Shown: one piece after another, positions 7,701 to 16,335 of the stretch
How positions within the stretch are numbered: the stretch's first letter is position 1
Layout: the number at the start of each line of letters is the position of its first letter
Program-made: the position numbers and the translations under genes
NCBI GenBank assembly: GCA_031272895.1
Contig: JAISSW010000003.1
Location: 1 to 64,000 of the forward strand
Direction: 5' to 3'
Length of the DNA: 64,000 nucleotides
Source of the DNA: Clostridium sp.
Lineage (GTDB): Bacteria; Bacillota; Clostridia; Oscillospirales; Acutalibacteraceae
Notes under the pieces: model-generated
What the model was told of the DNA's origin: nothing
The model's input: only the letters and a program-made list of their open reading frames with translations
The model's database searches: none

Positions 7701-10700
7701 TGCGCTGAACAGGTCTTGTGCGCAGCACCCATGGCGAGAGCACGGGGACCGACGAGCCTGCCGGCAGCTTCCACGTTTTGGAGTCGTCCACTGAAATGTC
7801 GTAATCAACATAGTATGTGACGGTGTGGTTTGCCTTGGTGAAAAAGCCCATTGCCGTTGACGGCGAAAGCGTAACATTCTGCCCGTCTGCGGAGCTGTGT
7901 GCGCCGCTGCCGGACGCGGAGCGGTAGTTGTAGCTGCCGCTTGCCGTCCCGGAGGGGGCGTTGAAGATGAGCTTTTGGCTTGTTCCGCTAAGGCTGCCCG
8001 CAAAGTAACAGCCGCCGATTGTTATGCTGTTTGAGCTGCCGCCGTTACCCTTATCCGCCCAAACACCCGCAACCGTGCCGCTGCTTATGTTCATGACGGA
8101 AATACAGTTTTGTATTGTTCCGTGCGTGGTTGCGTGCGTGCCGCTTGCGGCGACGTGGCGTTTGCCCGCCTCGCAGCCTATGCCGGCACCCACGGGGCTG
8201 ACTATGCTGCCCGCGGTGTAGCAATCATTCACGTTAACCGTGCGCGTAATGTCGCGGCTGTCCACGTCGGAGGTGAATACGCCTGCCGCGGCAATGCTTG
8301 TGTTAAGCTTAACATTCGCGGCACAGCGGCTGATTGTTGTTGTTGCCGTAACAGAGCTTGCGTTGCGGAAGTTAACTATGCCCGCTGCAGTGCCGCCGGT
8401 TGCGGCAAGGGTGTCCTTGTACTGCGTGTAGTCGCAGTAGATATAGTTGCTGCTTGGGAACTCCACGGCGCAATTTGTAATGGAGAGAGCGTTTGTTTGA
8501 ATCAAGCTTGCAACCAAGCCGCCGAAGAAATAGAGCTTAACTGTGTTTGGCAGCTGATAGTTGCAGTTGACAAAGCAGCGGTCAATCTCCTTGCAGCCCT
8601 GCATACTGGCGCTAAGACCGCCGAAGTAATACGGCGCAAAGGCATATGTTCCGGCGCTGTAGGCGTTTGAATCAAGGCTGTAGTTAAGGCTGCAATTCCT
8701 GATTGCTCCCTCGCCGCTCATTACAACCGCCGCGGCAATGCCGCCAACATAACCCACGTTGCAAAGCAGAGCCGAGCCCTCCAGCAGGGAGCAGTTTTCC
8801 AGCACGGAGGTATTGACGATGCCGAACAATCCGCCTTGGCGGACGCAGAACAAGTCGATTGAAGTGGGGTTTGCATTGGTTATTGCGCCAAAATCATTGG
8901 GCAAGGCCTTAATGCCGTACACCTCATTTGCCGTTACATTGCCCGCAACAAAGCCTACATAGGCCTTGAGCGAATCGCTGTTGTGGGCGGTTACAAGATA
9001 GGCCGAGCTGTGGCTGTGGCTGTCGGTAATCCGTATGTCAAAGTGCAGACTGCCCTGAACATAGCAGTTGAGCAGCTTGCTGCGCCCGCCGTCCGACTTG
9101 CCGAAGTAATCCACCAAGGCTCCGCCGTAGTAACTGCTTGTGCTGTAGCTTGTGTTTGCGGCGCTTATTGTTCGCTCCATTTTGAAGCCGACAAGCTGAA
9201 CCCGGTAGAACACGGCGTCAACTGCGCTGCCAAACACGGGTGCCGTCATTGTGCCGCCGTCGCCGCGCAGCAAGCAGCCGTTGCCGTCAAATATTTTGTT
9301 GTAGACAGTGTTTGACGGAGTCCAGCTTGAAGGCAGGGTAATATCCGCCATGAGCTTGATGTTTTTGTTTGCGGTGATTGCCGCTTTGAATTCTGCGGCG
9401 TTTGTTACATACGCTACATCGTCACGCCCAAGGGGAAGGTCATAATCCTCGTTTTGGAAGGTAAGTATGGTGCCCTTCGGGTCGTCTGACTTGACGGTCA
9501 TTTGGTGCATAACATCAGTGCCAACCTGCGTCACCAGCACGTCAACATATTCTCCGTCGGCGTTGATATGGTTGTCCTCCGTGACCTCCTTTGACACTGT
9601 GGGGCGCAGGTAGTCCTTATCCGGGTCTGTCTGTTCCTGAGGCACGGCGGTGCTTTTGTAGCGCACGGCAAATTGAAATTGCGGGCGGGCGGTTTCGCAG
9701 TCCACATTAATTTGGTTTTCCGCGTTGGGGTGGATAAAGAATTCATCCGCCTTGACCCTTGTTGCAATTTCCCGCAGGGATTTTACTGTTATGGGAATGC
9801 TGATTCCGCCGGACGCCGCCTGCATATTTGTTGTTGTGTTGCGGTAGGCAATGTAGAATTCCTCCCCCAAGGCGACGGAAACAACCGGTGTTTCAAGGTC
9901 GTTCGCTGAAAAGAAGCGCACACGGGAGGAATCTGCGCTGTCAGTAGTTTTTACGGCGAACAGGGGCGCGGTATTCCTGTCAAAGCCGCTGTTTAGCTGC
10001 GCCAAAACCGGGTTGCTGTCCGCCGCCCACTCCAGCACAAAGGGACCCACAAGCAGTTGGTCGTTCTCAAGCGTGGCGGGGTAGCTTGTTTGCCCGCCCA
10101 ATACAGCCGCGGTTATATCGCCGCCGTTATATTTAATTGCAACGGAGCAGCTGTCGCCAATACCAATGGTGTCCCCCTCTTCGATTTGCCCTAAGCCCAT
10201 GAAGTCGTTGCTTGCCTTGGCGCCAAAGTAGCTGATGTAGGAGTCCTGCCAGGTGTAGCCCTCGTCCTCGCCGAGCTTGCCGACGTTGGAATAGCGGTGA
10301 GGCATAACCTTAGCAAGGTAAGTCCAGTAAATGTATTGCCCCGCGCCGTCACGGTTAAGGTTGGTGTAAACAATGCAATAGCGCAAATGGCGGTATTGCT
10401 CAGGTGTCATTTCCAGCCCGTTGCGGAATTCGGTAGTGCCGCAGTTGAGCACCTCCGTGTAGTATTCCGGGTTGGAGGCTGCCGTTTCGCCGGGCAGGTC
10501 GTTGTAGTAATATATATATGAGCCTGCGGCGTTGTTGAAGTTTTTATGAGTGCAGAACGTGGGGCGGTAAAACGCCTGTCCGTCCGAGCCCACACCCTCC
10601 ATATGGTAATAGTTGAAGCCATTGTCAGCGCCGTCCTTAAGCTCATAGCTGCCGGGAATCTTTATGCTGTGGTCCGGCGCGCCCTTTGGCAGCAGGAATA

Positions 10701-10773
10701 ATCCTGCGCCAACGCCAATGGCTACAAGCACGGACAGCAGTATAATCCACTTTTTCTTCAGCACTCTTTTCAT
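4798..10773 (-). CDS. Giant pilus tip adhesin with Cna_B repeats and LPASG sorting signal (1991 aa)
   Basis: The ATG at 10773 follows GGAAGGGA directly. Residues 10-28 form the signal/membrane segment. The N-terminal domain contains FCTHK (Cys74) and, about 70 residues later, a QYIYW segment (Gln146); this spacing resembles the Cys-Gln pair of thioester adhesin domains but is not proven. Residues of roughly 450-1050 form a Cys-, Tyr- and Asn-rich beta-solenoid-like region with GLUG-type GGIAAAV segments. From about residue 1150 to 1930 there are at least six Cna_B/SpaA prealbumin-like domains with E-box-like signatures (YVLKETAAPNGYG, YWLVERQAPVGY, YMLAETKT). The end carries LPASG, a hydrophobic span and RRKRR. 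It probably forms the pilus tip and binds a host or matrix surface. It lies 9 bases after signal peptidase I. Confidence 0.9.
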   Translation of the reverse strand: MKRVLKKKWIILLSVLVAIGVGAGLFLLPKGAPDHSIKIPGSYELKDGADNGFNYYHMEGVGSDGQAFYRPTFCTHKNFNNAAGSYIYYYNDLPGETAASNPEYYTEVLNCGTTEFRNGLEMTPEQYRHLRYCIVYTNLNRDGAGQYIYWTYLAKVMPHRYSNVGKLGEDEGYTWQDSYISYFGAKASNDFMGLGQIEEGDTIGIGDSCSVAIKYNGGDITAAVLGGQTSYPATLENDQLLVGPFVLEWAADSNPVLAQLNSGFDRNTAPLFAVKTTDSADSSRVRFFSANDLETPVVSVALGEEFYIAYRNTTTNMQAASGGISIPITVKSLREIATRVKADEFFIHPNAENQINVDCETARPQFQFAVRYKSTAVPQEQTDPDKDYLRPTVSKEVTEDNHINADGEYVDVLVTQVGTDVMHQMTVKSDDPKGTILTFQNEDYDLPLGRDDVAYVTNAAEFKAAITANKNIKLMADITLPSSWTPSNTVYNKIFDGNGCLLRGDGGTMTAPVFGSAVDAVFYRVQLVGFKMERTISAANTSYSTSSYYGGALVDYFGKSDGGRSKLLNCYVQGSLHFDIRITDSHSHSSAYLVTAHNSDSLKAYVGFVAGNVTANEVYGIKALPNDFGAITNANPTSIDLFCVRQGGLFGIVNTSVLENCSLLEGSALLCNVGYVGGIAAAVVMSGEGAIRNCSLNYSLDSNAYSAGTYAFAPYYFGGLSASMQGCKEIDRCFVNCNYQLPNTVKLYFFGGLVASLIQTNALSITNCAVEFPSSNYIYCDYTQYKDTLAATGGTAAGIVNFRNASSVTATTTISRCAANVKLNTSIAAAGVFTSDVDSRDITRTVNVNDCYTAGSIVSPVGAGIGCEAGKRHVAASGTHATTHGTIQNCISVMNISSGTVAGVWADKGNGGSSNSITIGGCYFAGSLSGTSQKLIFNAPSGTASGSYNYRSASGSGAHSSADGQNVTLSPSTAMGFFTKANHTVTYYVDYDISVDDSKTWKLPAGSSVPVLSPWVLRTRPVQRIYVNDYYHRDTQQLDISNFYVFEDGAFKPIWQSQYAVSGSNSASTDIDMRLITDSDEFVFYYKKPSIQAGAWQNTVKIIPKEDLPVGGGTDTRLDPSFPRETDDDWVLSQETAARLNIVKMTAAYNYPMPLEDCTFRLYRSDKIYSDFTDIAYSSWQHEDVTPSGYLGAGFNTLFSPGSYVLKETAAPNGYGTQENLGRTWYIIFRAGEMRIYLDNPSMDDESARLELGELSSDEEGVTIYSVIIKNLPDEDMPRARVRVVKWNEDFTQRIDGEHSTTDNNLPYYTGAVYSLIRFAGDDFTGEGYGYGNMLLAGDPAEGYCDIEYGYYWLVERQAPVGYAVDPTPIYIKYTPQGGLEFFKDGHTAGSDQIDYLDGVQDMTVTWSKSSGDGIEQLLINTKDKKPEYRLTIEKYRKNKPSSTISGLDFELYSSPAGELIGTYTTAANGRVTIDFPTQDGHYVLKEVDTGAYRPIPDYQIETRGGALFISGGPYHYQNIKLIHGVSDNKTYVILDADGFANPVLPGDDNYPKDFYPVEEGKTAVIHMGIRVPNEPTDGEPSEQAVKIVKESWDTNDPKTGQISARFGLYSSSDTAETTPLYVIEANAAPIQIETGVYRVAELQTEDGYILPTERWTLTVTDSAVTISGGPQYSYELGRYSTAVSISQQEDGTWQIVVPNRTPLETAEPFRLIKEDEEDPGKNNLQASFEIHDNSGVLLYTVSTPSEQVFCLLPGVYTLNETVFPSGYEHTEYSYIIFVMGGGNTMVYGGDGVHNPYISRDGEISLVHISNHRIEQPQAGIDFSFTKTDLEGKPLAGVSFELYACTDKSDGHSHSPLAQDKPDCCWDVANPLQTVTTADDGLVSFTGLEPGDYMLAETKTLPGLQLPSGQWLITIGEDSAVTITARGEEKPPAFRVEQDSGVTEYFLPNFPQITLPASGGGGALILSAAGGILLAAAGITALLWRRKRRIL

Positions 10774-10782
10774 TCCCTTCCG

Positions 10783-11331
10783 TTAAAAATCCCTAAGGCG
10801 AAGAACAGCCAGTACCCTGCCGATAATCCGCTCCGCCTTTATTGCGCCGTAGTTCCTTGAATCCAGCGAAGCCCCGCGGGAATCGCCCATAACAAAGTAT
10901 TCGTCCTCCGCCAGCATAAGCGGATATTCTATGCCGTCCTTACGCAGGGTCGCTTGCCCTGACGACGGCTCTCCCACAGCCACTCCGTTAACCAAAACCT
11001 GCCCGTTTTCATCAATAAACACCGTTTCGCCGGGCATGGCAATAATGCGTTTTATGTTCTCCTCGGTTTCCTCTACCGTGCTGAAAAGCACAACATCGCC
11101 GCGCCCATAGCCGCCAACACGAGCGAAAAGCAGCATATCTCGGTTAACAATTGCGGGAGCCATGGAATCCCCTCGAACCCCGGCAATACCAAAGACAAAG
11201 CCCAACAGCGCAAAGGTCAGCACCGCAGTAACGGCAAGGCTGATTGCCAAGCTCCTGCGCCCGCGCTCACGCACAACGCGCCGCCTTAGCGCTTTTATTG
11301 TTTGTTCTGTTGTGAAGATGTCACTCGTCAC
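10783..11331 (-). CDS. Signal peptidase I (Ser/Lys type), pilus-operon copy
   Basis: S26-family membrane protease. The start preferred is GTG at 11331: it has GGGGGA 8 bases upstream and overlaps the previous stop as GTGA, whereas the ATG at 11346 has no ribosome site. In the 182-residue product, a membrane segment spans about residues 28-51. Catalytic Ser56 lies in GDSMAP and Lys94 in KRIIAMPGE; the conserved box GDSRGASLDSR follows near the C-terminus. Type I signal peptidases release exported proteins from their signal peptides. Pilus islands often carry a dedicated copy (for example SipA) needed for pilin maturation, which fits its place directly before the adhesin and pilin. This is the bacterial Ser/Lys form, unlike the two SipW forms further on. 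Confidence 0.93.
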   Translation of the reverse strand: MTSDIFTTEQTIKALRRRVVRERGRRSLAISLAVTAVLTFALLGFVFGIAGVRGDSMAPAIVNRDMLLFARVGGYGRGDVVLFSTVEETEENIKRIIAMPGETVFIDENGQVLVNGVAVGEPSSGQATLRKDGIEYPLMLAEDEYFVMGDSRGASLDSRNYGAIKAERIIGRVLAVLRLRDF

Positions 11332-11696
11332 GCTATTTTCCCCCATTCTGAAAAATTAGTCATTTCCGCCATGATTTGCTCAAGTGTTTTGGGCGGCAGA
11401 TATTCATTCGGTTCTTTGTTCGCCGACGCCGTCCAGCTGTCTAACTCGTTCAGCCAGCGCTCGTCATATTCAGTCAATACGCTTGGCTCCGGCTGCTTTT
11501 TCTCCGTGCCGGCGGCTGTGTTATTCCTCAAAAGCAGGGAGGCTATCAGGTCCTCATACATTAGTGTAATTTCGGAGATGTGGTCCAGCACGTTTTCCTC
11601 GTCACAGCCGCCGAACACACGCTTCTTAAAGCGCATTTTTCGCAGGTAGTCCGCAATGCCGCGTATTTCCGGCATCTGCCTGATTATTTCCGTCAT
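11328..11696 (-). CDS. Unknown protein, first gene of the pilus operon (122 aa)
   Basis: The ATG at 11696 has GGAG 9 bases upstream. It is a charged soluble protein without signal or membrane segment. An N-terminal region with RKMRFKKRVFGGCDEENVLDHI reads as a short helical module; similar FxxGxDEExV stretches occur in DivIVA-like coiled-coil proteins, but the match is too short to assign. The C-terminus is acidic with Trp residues (RWLNELDSW, FSEWGKIA). Its stop overlaps the signal peptidase start as GTGA, so the two are translationally coupled. A role in regulating or positioning pilus assembly is possible from context only. Confidence 0.7.
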   Translation of the reverse strand: MTEIIRQMPEIRGIADYLRKMRFKKRVFGGCDEENVLDHISEITLMYEDLIASLLLRNNTAAGTEKKQPEPSVLTEYDERWLNELDSWTASANKEPNEYLPPKTLEQIMAEMTNFSEWGKIA

Positions 11697-11753
11697 GAAC
11701 CATAGCTCCTTTCTTTTGCGTTAGCTGCAGATATACTTTTCGGCAGCATAATA

Positions 11754-11784
11754 ATTTTAGCGCTTAAGATAGTCTGAAGGTCAA
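11754..11784 (-). promoter_or_regulatory. Possible promoter of the pilus operon
   Basis: The minus strand shows TTGACC (11784-11779) and TAAAAT (11759-11754) with a 19-base spacer, about 60 bases before the first gene. The spacer is long, so this could be a regulated promoter or a chance match. Confidence 0.35.
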
Positions 11785-11826
11785 TAGGGTTTTGCGATTT
11801 TTTTAGGATTTTTTAATTTTCGGCAC

Positions 11827-11872
11827 AAAAAAAGAGCTGAAAAAGCCCGTAAACTAAAGGCTTTTTCAGCTC
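11827..11872 (-). terminator. Intrinsic terminator of the his operon
   Basis: Perfect 14-bp stem (11834-11847 with 11859-11872) with an 11-base loop. On the minus strand it is followed by seven T residues. It lies about 100 bases after the hisA stop. Confidence 0.93.
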
Positions 11873-11969
11873 AAAAAAATTTTTTTATCTCCGGCTTTTC
11901 GGCAATGTTTTTTTGGAATTTTTTGTAAAAATGCGTCAAAAAAAGCTTTACACTATGTTAAGGTATTTG

Positions 11970-12689
11970 CTAATTTTCCTCGCACACCGCAATTGCCTGC
12001 ATAAGGTTCAGCGTGCCTGAGTATACGCTCTTGCCGCAAATCGCCGCGTCGATTTTTGCGGCCTTCAGCATCAGCACATCCTCAATGTCCGTTATTCCGC
12101 CGCTTGCAACAAGGGTGCAGTCAATGCTGCCGCGCAGCTGATAAAGCTGTGTGAGGTTGGGACCCTGCAGCATTCCGTCCGTCGCAATATCCGTGTAAAT
12201 AATGGTTTGTACCCCAAGCTCCTCCATCTCCTGCGCAAGGTCAACAAAGAAGATGTCGCTGCCCTCCAGCCAAGCCCCCGCGGTAGCCTTGCCGCCCTTT
12301 GCGTCAATGCCAACGGCAATACGCTCGCCGTATTTCTCCACCGCCTGCTTAACAAGCTCCGGGGTTTTGATTGCAACGCTGCCAAGCACCACACGGGCAA
12401 TGCCGCGTTCAAGATAATAGTCTATGTCCTCCATGGTTCGTATGCCGCCGCCAAGCTCAACCAGCAAGCCGGTTTTTTGCGCAACCTCCACAAAGACCTC
12501 GGCATTCACTCTCTTACCTGCCTTGGCTCCGTCCAAATCCACCATATGCACCCAGCGCGCGCCCTGCTCAACAAACCAATACGCCGTCAGCAGCGGGTCC
12601 TCCGCCACTTGCTCCGCCGTATTAAAATCGCCCTGCCTAAGGCGCACACATTTGCCGTCCTTAATGTCAATCGCCGGGATAATCGTCAT
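11970..12689 (-). CDS. hisA: ProFAR isomerase HisA
   Basis: 239-residue (beta/alpha)8 enzyme that converts ProFAR to PRFAR in histidine synthesis. The N-terminus IPAIDIKDGKCVRL carries the catalytic Asp (position 8) and the C-terminal half carries the second Asp in YTDIATDGM. The phosphate-binding loops LGGGIRT and VASGGI are visible. The ATG at 12689 has CGGAGG upstream. It is the last gene of hisGDCBA and lies 14 bases after hisB. The next steps, hisF/hisH and hisI/E, are absent from the window, so they must be encoded elsewhere. Confidence 0.97.
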   Translation of the reverse strand: MTIIPAIDIKDGKCVRLRQGDFNTAEQVAEDPLLTAYWFVEQGARWVHMVDLDGAKAGKRVNAEVFVEVAQKTGLLVELGGGIRTMEDIDYYLERGIARVVLGSVAIKTPELVKQAVEKYGERIAVGIDAKGGKATAGAWLEGSDIFFVDLAQEMEELGVQTIIYTDIATDGMLQGPNLTQLYQLRGSIDCTLVASGGITDIEDVLMLKAAKIDAAICGKSVYSGTLNLMQAIAVCEEN

Positions 12690-12703
12690 TGCCTGCCTCC
12701 GAA

Positions 12704-13279
12704 TTAAAGAACTCCCTTGGTCGAAAGAATGCCGTCGCGCGGGGCAATTGCCATGCGCAGAGCATGACCGAAGGATTTGAAGATAGCCTCGGTTTTGTGG
12801 TGGTCATTGCCGCCCTTGTTTGTGCTTATGTGCAGTGTAAAGCCCGCGTTTGTGCAAAGGGCACGGAAAAATTCCCGCGTCAGGCAGGTTTCGTAATCCC
12901 CTATTCGCTCGTTGGCAAAAAACGCCTTATAGACAAGGAACGCCCGTCCGCTCACGTCCAAGCGGGAAATGGCGTGCGATTCGTCCATGGGCAGCATAAA
13001 GAAACCATAGCGGTTAATACCTGCCTTGTCGCCAAGCGCCTTTGCTAAGGCGTTGCCAAGCACAATCCCGGTGTCCTCGACCGTGTGGTGCCCGTCCACC
13101 TCCAAATCTCCCTTGACCTTTATGCTAAGCCCAATTCCGGCGTGCGTAGCCATTGCAATGAGCATATGGTCAAAAAAGCCTATGCCTGTTTCCACCCTTG
13201 GTGTTTCAGGCGCGTCTAAATTAATCGTGACGCTGACAGTGGTTTCGTTGGTGGTTCTTTTTGCTGTAGCCTTACGCAT
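12704..13279 (-). CDS. hisB: Imidazoleglycerol-phosphate dehydratase HisB
   Basis: Monofunctional dehydratase of 191 residues from the ATG at 13279. This start has GGAGGGG 6 bases upstream, while the upstream TTG overlaps that site. The two metal-binding His boxes are clear: GFFDHML and DGHHTVEDTG in the first half, then a repeat-half pair ending NKGGNDHHKTEAIFKSFGHAL. It forms a 24-mer with two Mn per site in known family members. The gene overlaps the hisC stop by 8 bases, implying translational coupling. Confidence 0.97.
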   Translation of the reverse strand: MRKATAKRTTNETTVSVTINLDAPETPRVETGIGFFDHMLIAMATHAGIGLSIKVKGDLEVDGHHTVEDTGIVLGNALAKALGDKAGINRYGFFMLPMDESHAISRLDVSGRAFLVYKAFFANERIGDYETCLTREFFRALCTNAGFTLHISTNKGGNDHHKTEAIFKSFGHALRMAIAPRDGILSTKGVL

Positions 13280-14330
13280 AGCTATCCCCTCCAAAATATT
13301 CTTGCAAAGCTGTTAACAAGGCTCTGTTTTCCTTGGCGTTACCCACGGTTATGCGCAGCGTACCGCCAAAGCGCCTTATTACTATTCCCTGCTGCTTAAG
13401 GTATTCCGCGACTGCTTCCGCCTCCGGGCAGCTTGCAAACAAAAAATTAGCGTCGGCGCCAAGCAGTTCTATTCTGCCCGGCACCTGCCTGCAAATAAGC
13501 GTGAACAGCTCACGCAGCTTGTCGCGCTCACGGCAAATAAGGGCAATACCCTCCTTGACACGCTCGCGGTCTTTATATAGCGCCGTGCCAATTGCCTGGC
13601 TGAGCGAATTGACGTTATACGGTGATTTGACCGCCCTAAGCGCCCGCGTCAGCCGCTCATTAGTGACGGCAAAGCCAAGCCGCAGTGATGCCATACCAAG
13701 CGCCTTACTTGCAGTTCGCAGCACAATAAGGTTGTCATACTCCTCAACCTCGTGCAGTAAAGAGTTTGCCCCGTCACAAAAATCCATGTAGGCCTCGTCC
13801 AAGACCACAAGTGCCGGAGTTGAGCGTATGAACCGGCGTATTTCCTCTGCAGACGCAAGCAGACTTGTTGGGTTACAGGGGTTTGAAAACAGCACGACCC
13901 TCGCCCTGATTCCCTGCGCGGCGGACAAATCCAGCCTGTAGTCCTTTTTCTCAAGCGGCAGGTGGTCGCAACCGGCAAGCGAGGCGTAAATACCGTACAT
14001 GGAAAAATCAGGTGTAAAGCTTATCACCTTGTCATCCTGCTGAGTAAACGCCGTCATTATTACGCTCAGCAGCTCGTCCGAACCATTGCCCGCGGTAACA
14101 AGCCTTGGGTCAACCCCGTAGTAATCCGCGAAGGCTTCGCAAAGCTCCCGCGCCGTTGGGTCGGGGTAGCGATTGAAGGCAACCCCCTCCACAGCCCTTA
14201 TTATCTCCTCAAAGACTATGCTGTCCGGCTGCAGGAAGGATTCGTTAGCGTCGAGCCGAATGGGAAAGCTGCCCGCAATCGGCTCATACGGCTCCAAGTC
14301 CCGCACCTTTGCATTAAGAAAAAACGGCAT
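13272..14330 (-). CDS. hisC: Histidinol-phosphate aminotransferase HisC
   Basis: 352-residue class I/II PLP aminotransferase. The start of the product shows the RLDANES motif of HisC. The PLP-binding segments are visible: GNGSDELL, the cofactor Asp in VVLDEAYMDF, and the Schiff-base lysine in RTASKALGMA followed by RLGF. It converts imidazole-acetol phosphate to histidinol phosphate with glutamate. The ATG at 14330 follows GGGGAGGGG. It sits between hisD and hisB in the operon. Confidence 0.96.
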   Translation of the reverse strand: MPFFLNAKVRDLEPYEPIAGSFPIRLDANESFLQPDSIVFEEIIRAVEGVAFNRYPDPTARELCEAFADYYGVDPRLVTAGNGSDELLSVIMTAFTQQDDKVISFTPDFSMYGIYASLAGCDHLPLEKKDYRLDLSAAQGIRARVVLFSNPCNPTSLLASAEEIRRFIRSTPALVVLDEAYMDFCDGANSLLHEVEEYDNLIVLRTASKALGMASLRLGFAVTNERLTRALRAVKSPYNVNSLSQAIGTALYKDRERVKEGIALICRERDKLRELFTLICRQVPGRIELLGADANFLFASCPEAEAVAEYLKQQGIVIRRFGGTLRITVGNAKENRALLTALQEYFGGDSYA

Positions 14331-14345
14331 ACTCCCCTCCCCCGT

Positions 14346-15626
14346 TTATAGCCTGACCGCCACGGCGTTTGCGTGGGCGTCAAGCCCCTCCGCTCGCGCA
14401 AGGGTTATTACGTCCTCGGCGGCGGACTGCAAAGCAGCCTGCGGGTAATAGATGAATGATGATTTTTTTAGGAAAGCCTCCACACCAAGGGGGGAGAAGA
14501 ACCTTGCCGTGCCGCCGGTTGGCAGCACATGGTTGGGTCCCGCGTAGTAATCCCCAAGGCTTTCCGGCGTATGGTGCCCAAGGAACACGCTGCCGGCGTT
14601 ATCCGCAAGCCCTATGTAGCTCAGCGGCTCGGCAACACAAAGCTCAAGGTGCTCCGGCGCAAAGTCGTCCGCAAGGGCAAGGCAAGCCTTAATATCCTTA
14701 CAAACCACAAACGCGCTGTAATTATTCAGCGCCTCTTGGGCAATCTCCTTGCGCGGCAGCAGCTTAAGTTGGGCTTCAAGCTCCGCAAGCGTTTGCTTAG
14801 CTATTCCCTCGCTGTCGGTCAGCAGCACGGCGCTGGCAAGCCTGTCGTGCTCCGCTTGGGCAAGCAAATCCGCCGCAAGGTAGCTTGGGTTCGCCGTACC
14901 GTCGGCAATTACCAACACCTCTGAGGGACCGGCAATCATGTCTATATCCACCTGGCCGAACACAAGCTTTTTCGCCGTTGCAACAAAAATGTTGCCCGGA
15001 CCGACTATTTTATCCACCCGCGGGACGGATTGTGTGCCATAGGCAAGAGCTGCGACCGCCTGCGCCCCGCCGATTAAATAAACCCTGTCTACCCCGGCGA
15101 TTGCGGCAGCCGCAAGAATATCCTCGTTTGCCTGCCCGCCGTTTGGCGGTGTGACCATAATTAGCTCGCCCACCCCCGCGATTTTTGCGGGTATGGCGTT
15201 CATAAGCACACTGGATGGATACGCCGCCGTGCCGCCCGGCACGTAGAGTCCGACTCGGGCAAGCCCGCGCACGCGCTGCCCCAAAATTACCCCGTCCTTA
15301 GAGGTCGTCAGCCAACTCTGCTGAACCTGCCGCAGGTGGAAATCACGAATATTTTCGGCGGCGTTTTGCAGGGCTTTAATGAAGCTTACGTCGCGTGTTT
15401 TTAGTGCTGCGTCAAGCTCCTCCTTACCCAAAACCCACTTTTGCGGCATAGCCCCGTCAAAGCGTTCGGTGTATTCACGCAGCGCCTCGTCCCCGCGCCC
15501 GCGCACATTTTGCAGGATATCCGCAACAATTTTTTCTACCTTTGCGTCAGTTTCCCCCGCGCGAGCCTTCAGCTTGGCAAACAGTTCCTTTTCCCTCACG
15601 CCGTCCGCGATAATATATTCAGGCAT
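14346..15626 (-). CDS. hisD: Histidinol dehydrogenase HisD
   Basis: 426-residue zinc- and NAD-dependent enzyme for the last two steps of histidine synthesis. Visible signatures are [23 protein letters not shown] (written here in part), the GPGN box, the [12 protein letters not shown] stretch with its catalytic region, AEHD, and EHLEL near the C-terminus. The ATG at 15626 has GGAGGG upstream. It lies 15 bases after hisG and 15 before hisC. Confidence 0.97.
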   Translation of the reverse strand: MPEYIIADGVREKELFAKLKARAGETDAKVEKIVADILQNVRGRGDEALREYTERFDGAMPQKWVLGKEELDAALKTRDVSFIKALQNAAENIRDFHLRQVQQSWLTTSKDGVILGQRVRGLARVGLYVPGGTAAYPSSVLMNAIPAKIAGVGELIMVTPPNGGQANEDILAAAAIAGVDRVYLIGGAQAVAALAYGTQSVPRVDKIVGPGNIFVATAKKLVFGQVDIDMIAGPSEVLVIADGTANPSYLAADLLAQAEHDRLASAVLLTDSEGIAKQTLAELEAQLKLLPRKEIAQEALNNYSAFVVCKDIKACLALADDFAPEHLELCVAEPLSYIGLADNAGSVFLGHHTPESLGDYYAGPNHVLPTGGTARFFSPLGVEAFLKKSSFIYYPQAALQSAAEDVITLARAEGLDAHANAVAVRL

Positions 15627-15641
15627 TTCTTTCCCTCCGCT

Positions 15642-16295
15642 TCAATTAAATTCCGCAACCGCCATAGCTGCGTTCATTTCCTCCAGCACCGCCTGCATTT
15701 GCTCGTGGTGCAGCTTCATGCTTGCAACATTGGCGATAACCCTTGCGGAAATAGGGCGAATGTCCTCAATGACCTCAAGCCCGTTTGCCGCAAGCGTACC
15801 CCCTGTTTCCACAATGTCCACAATGGCGTCCGAAAGCCCAAGCAGCGGTGCAAGCTCAACGCTGCCCTCAATTTTGATAATATTTACGTCCATGCCCTTT
15901 TGGGCGAAGAACGCCCGCGCCACGGCAGGATATTTTGTTGCAATCGAACGCTCATGGTAGCCCGCGTAAAAATCCGTGCCCGCCTTACCGGCAAGCGCAA
16001 ACCTGCACACCCCAAACGGCAGTCGCAGCACCTCATAGACACCGGCACCGTTTTCCGCAAGCGTATCCTTGCCCACAATGCCAAAATCGCACACGCCGTG
16101 GCGGACATAGGTAACGACGTCCGCTGCCTTAGCAAGCACCGCCTCAAATTGAAGCTCACCGTCGCTGTAAAGCGGCAGAATAAGCCTGCGCCCCTTGTCG
16201 CGCAGGGCACCGCAATCCAACCCCATTGTTTCAAACAGGGTTACGGACTTCTTTTCCAGCCGTCCTTTTGTTAAGGCAATGCGGATTGGGCGCAT
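15642..16295 (-). CDS. hisG: ATP phosphoribosyltransferase, short form HisG
   Basis: First enzyme of histidine synthesis, joining ATP and PRPP. At 217 residues it is the short form, which lacks the C-terminal regulatory domain and needs HisZ for activity and feedback control. Conserved segments include RIALTKGRL at the N-terminus, DFGIVGKDTL, the PRPP loop region ESGGTL-like VETGGTLAANGLEV, and IKIEGSVELAPLLGL. HisZ is encoded at the far right end of this window, about 47 kb away. A strong promoter is present just upstream. Confidence 0.96.
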   Translation of the reverse strand: MRPIRIALTKGRLEKKSVTLFETMGLDCGALRDKGRRLILPLYSDGELQFEAVLAKAADVVTYVRHGVCDFGIVGKDTLAENGAGVYEVLRLPFGVCRFALAGKAGTDFYAGYHERSIATKYPAVARAFFAQKGMDVNIIKIEGSVELAPLLGLSDAIVDIVETGGTLAANGLEVIEDIRPISARVIANVASMKLHHEQMQAVLEEMNAAMAVAEFN

Positions 16296-16335
16296 GGTTC
16301 GTGTTCACTTTCTTAAATTAGCTTAGTTCGGGTGA

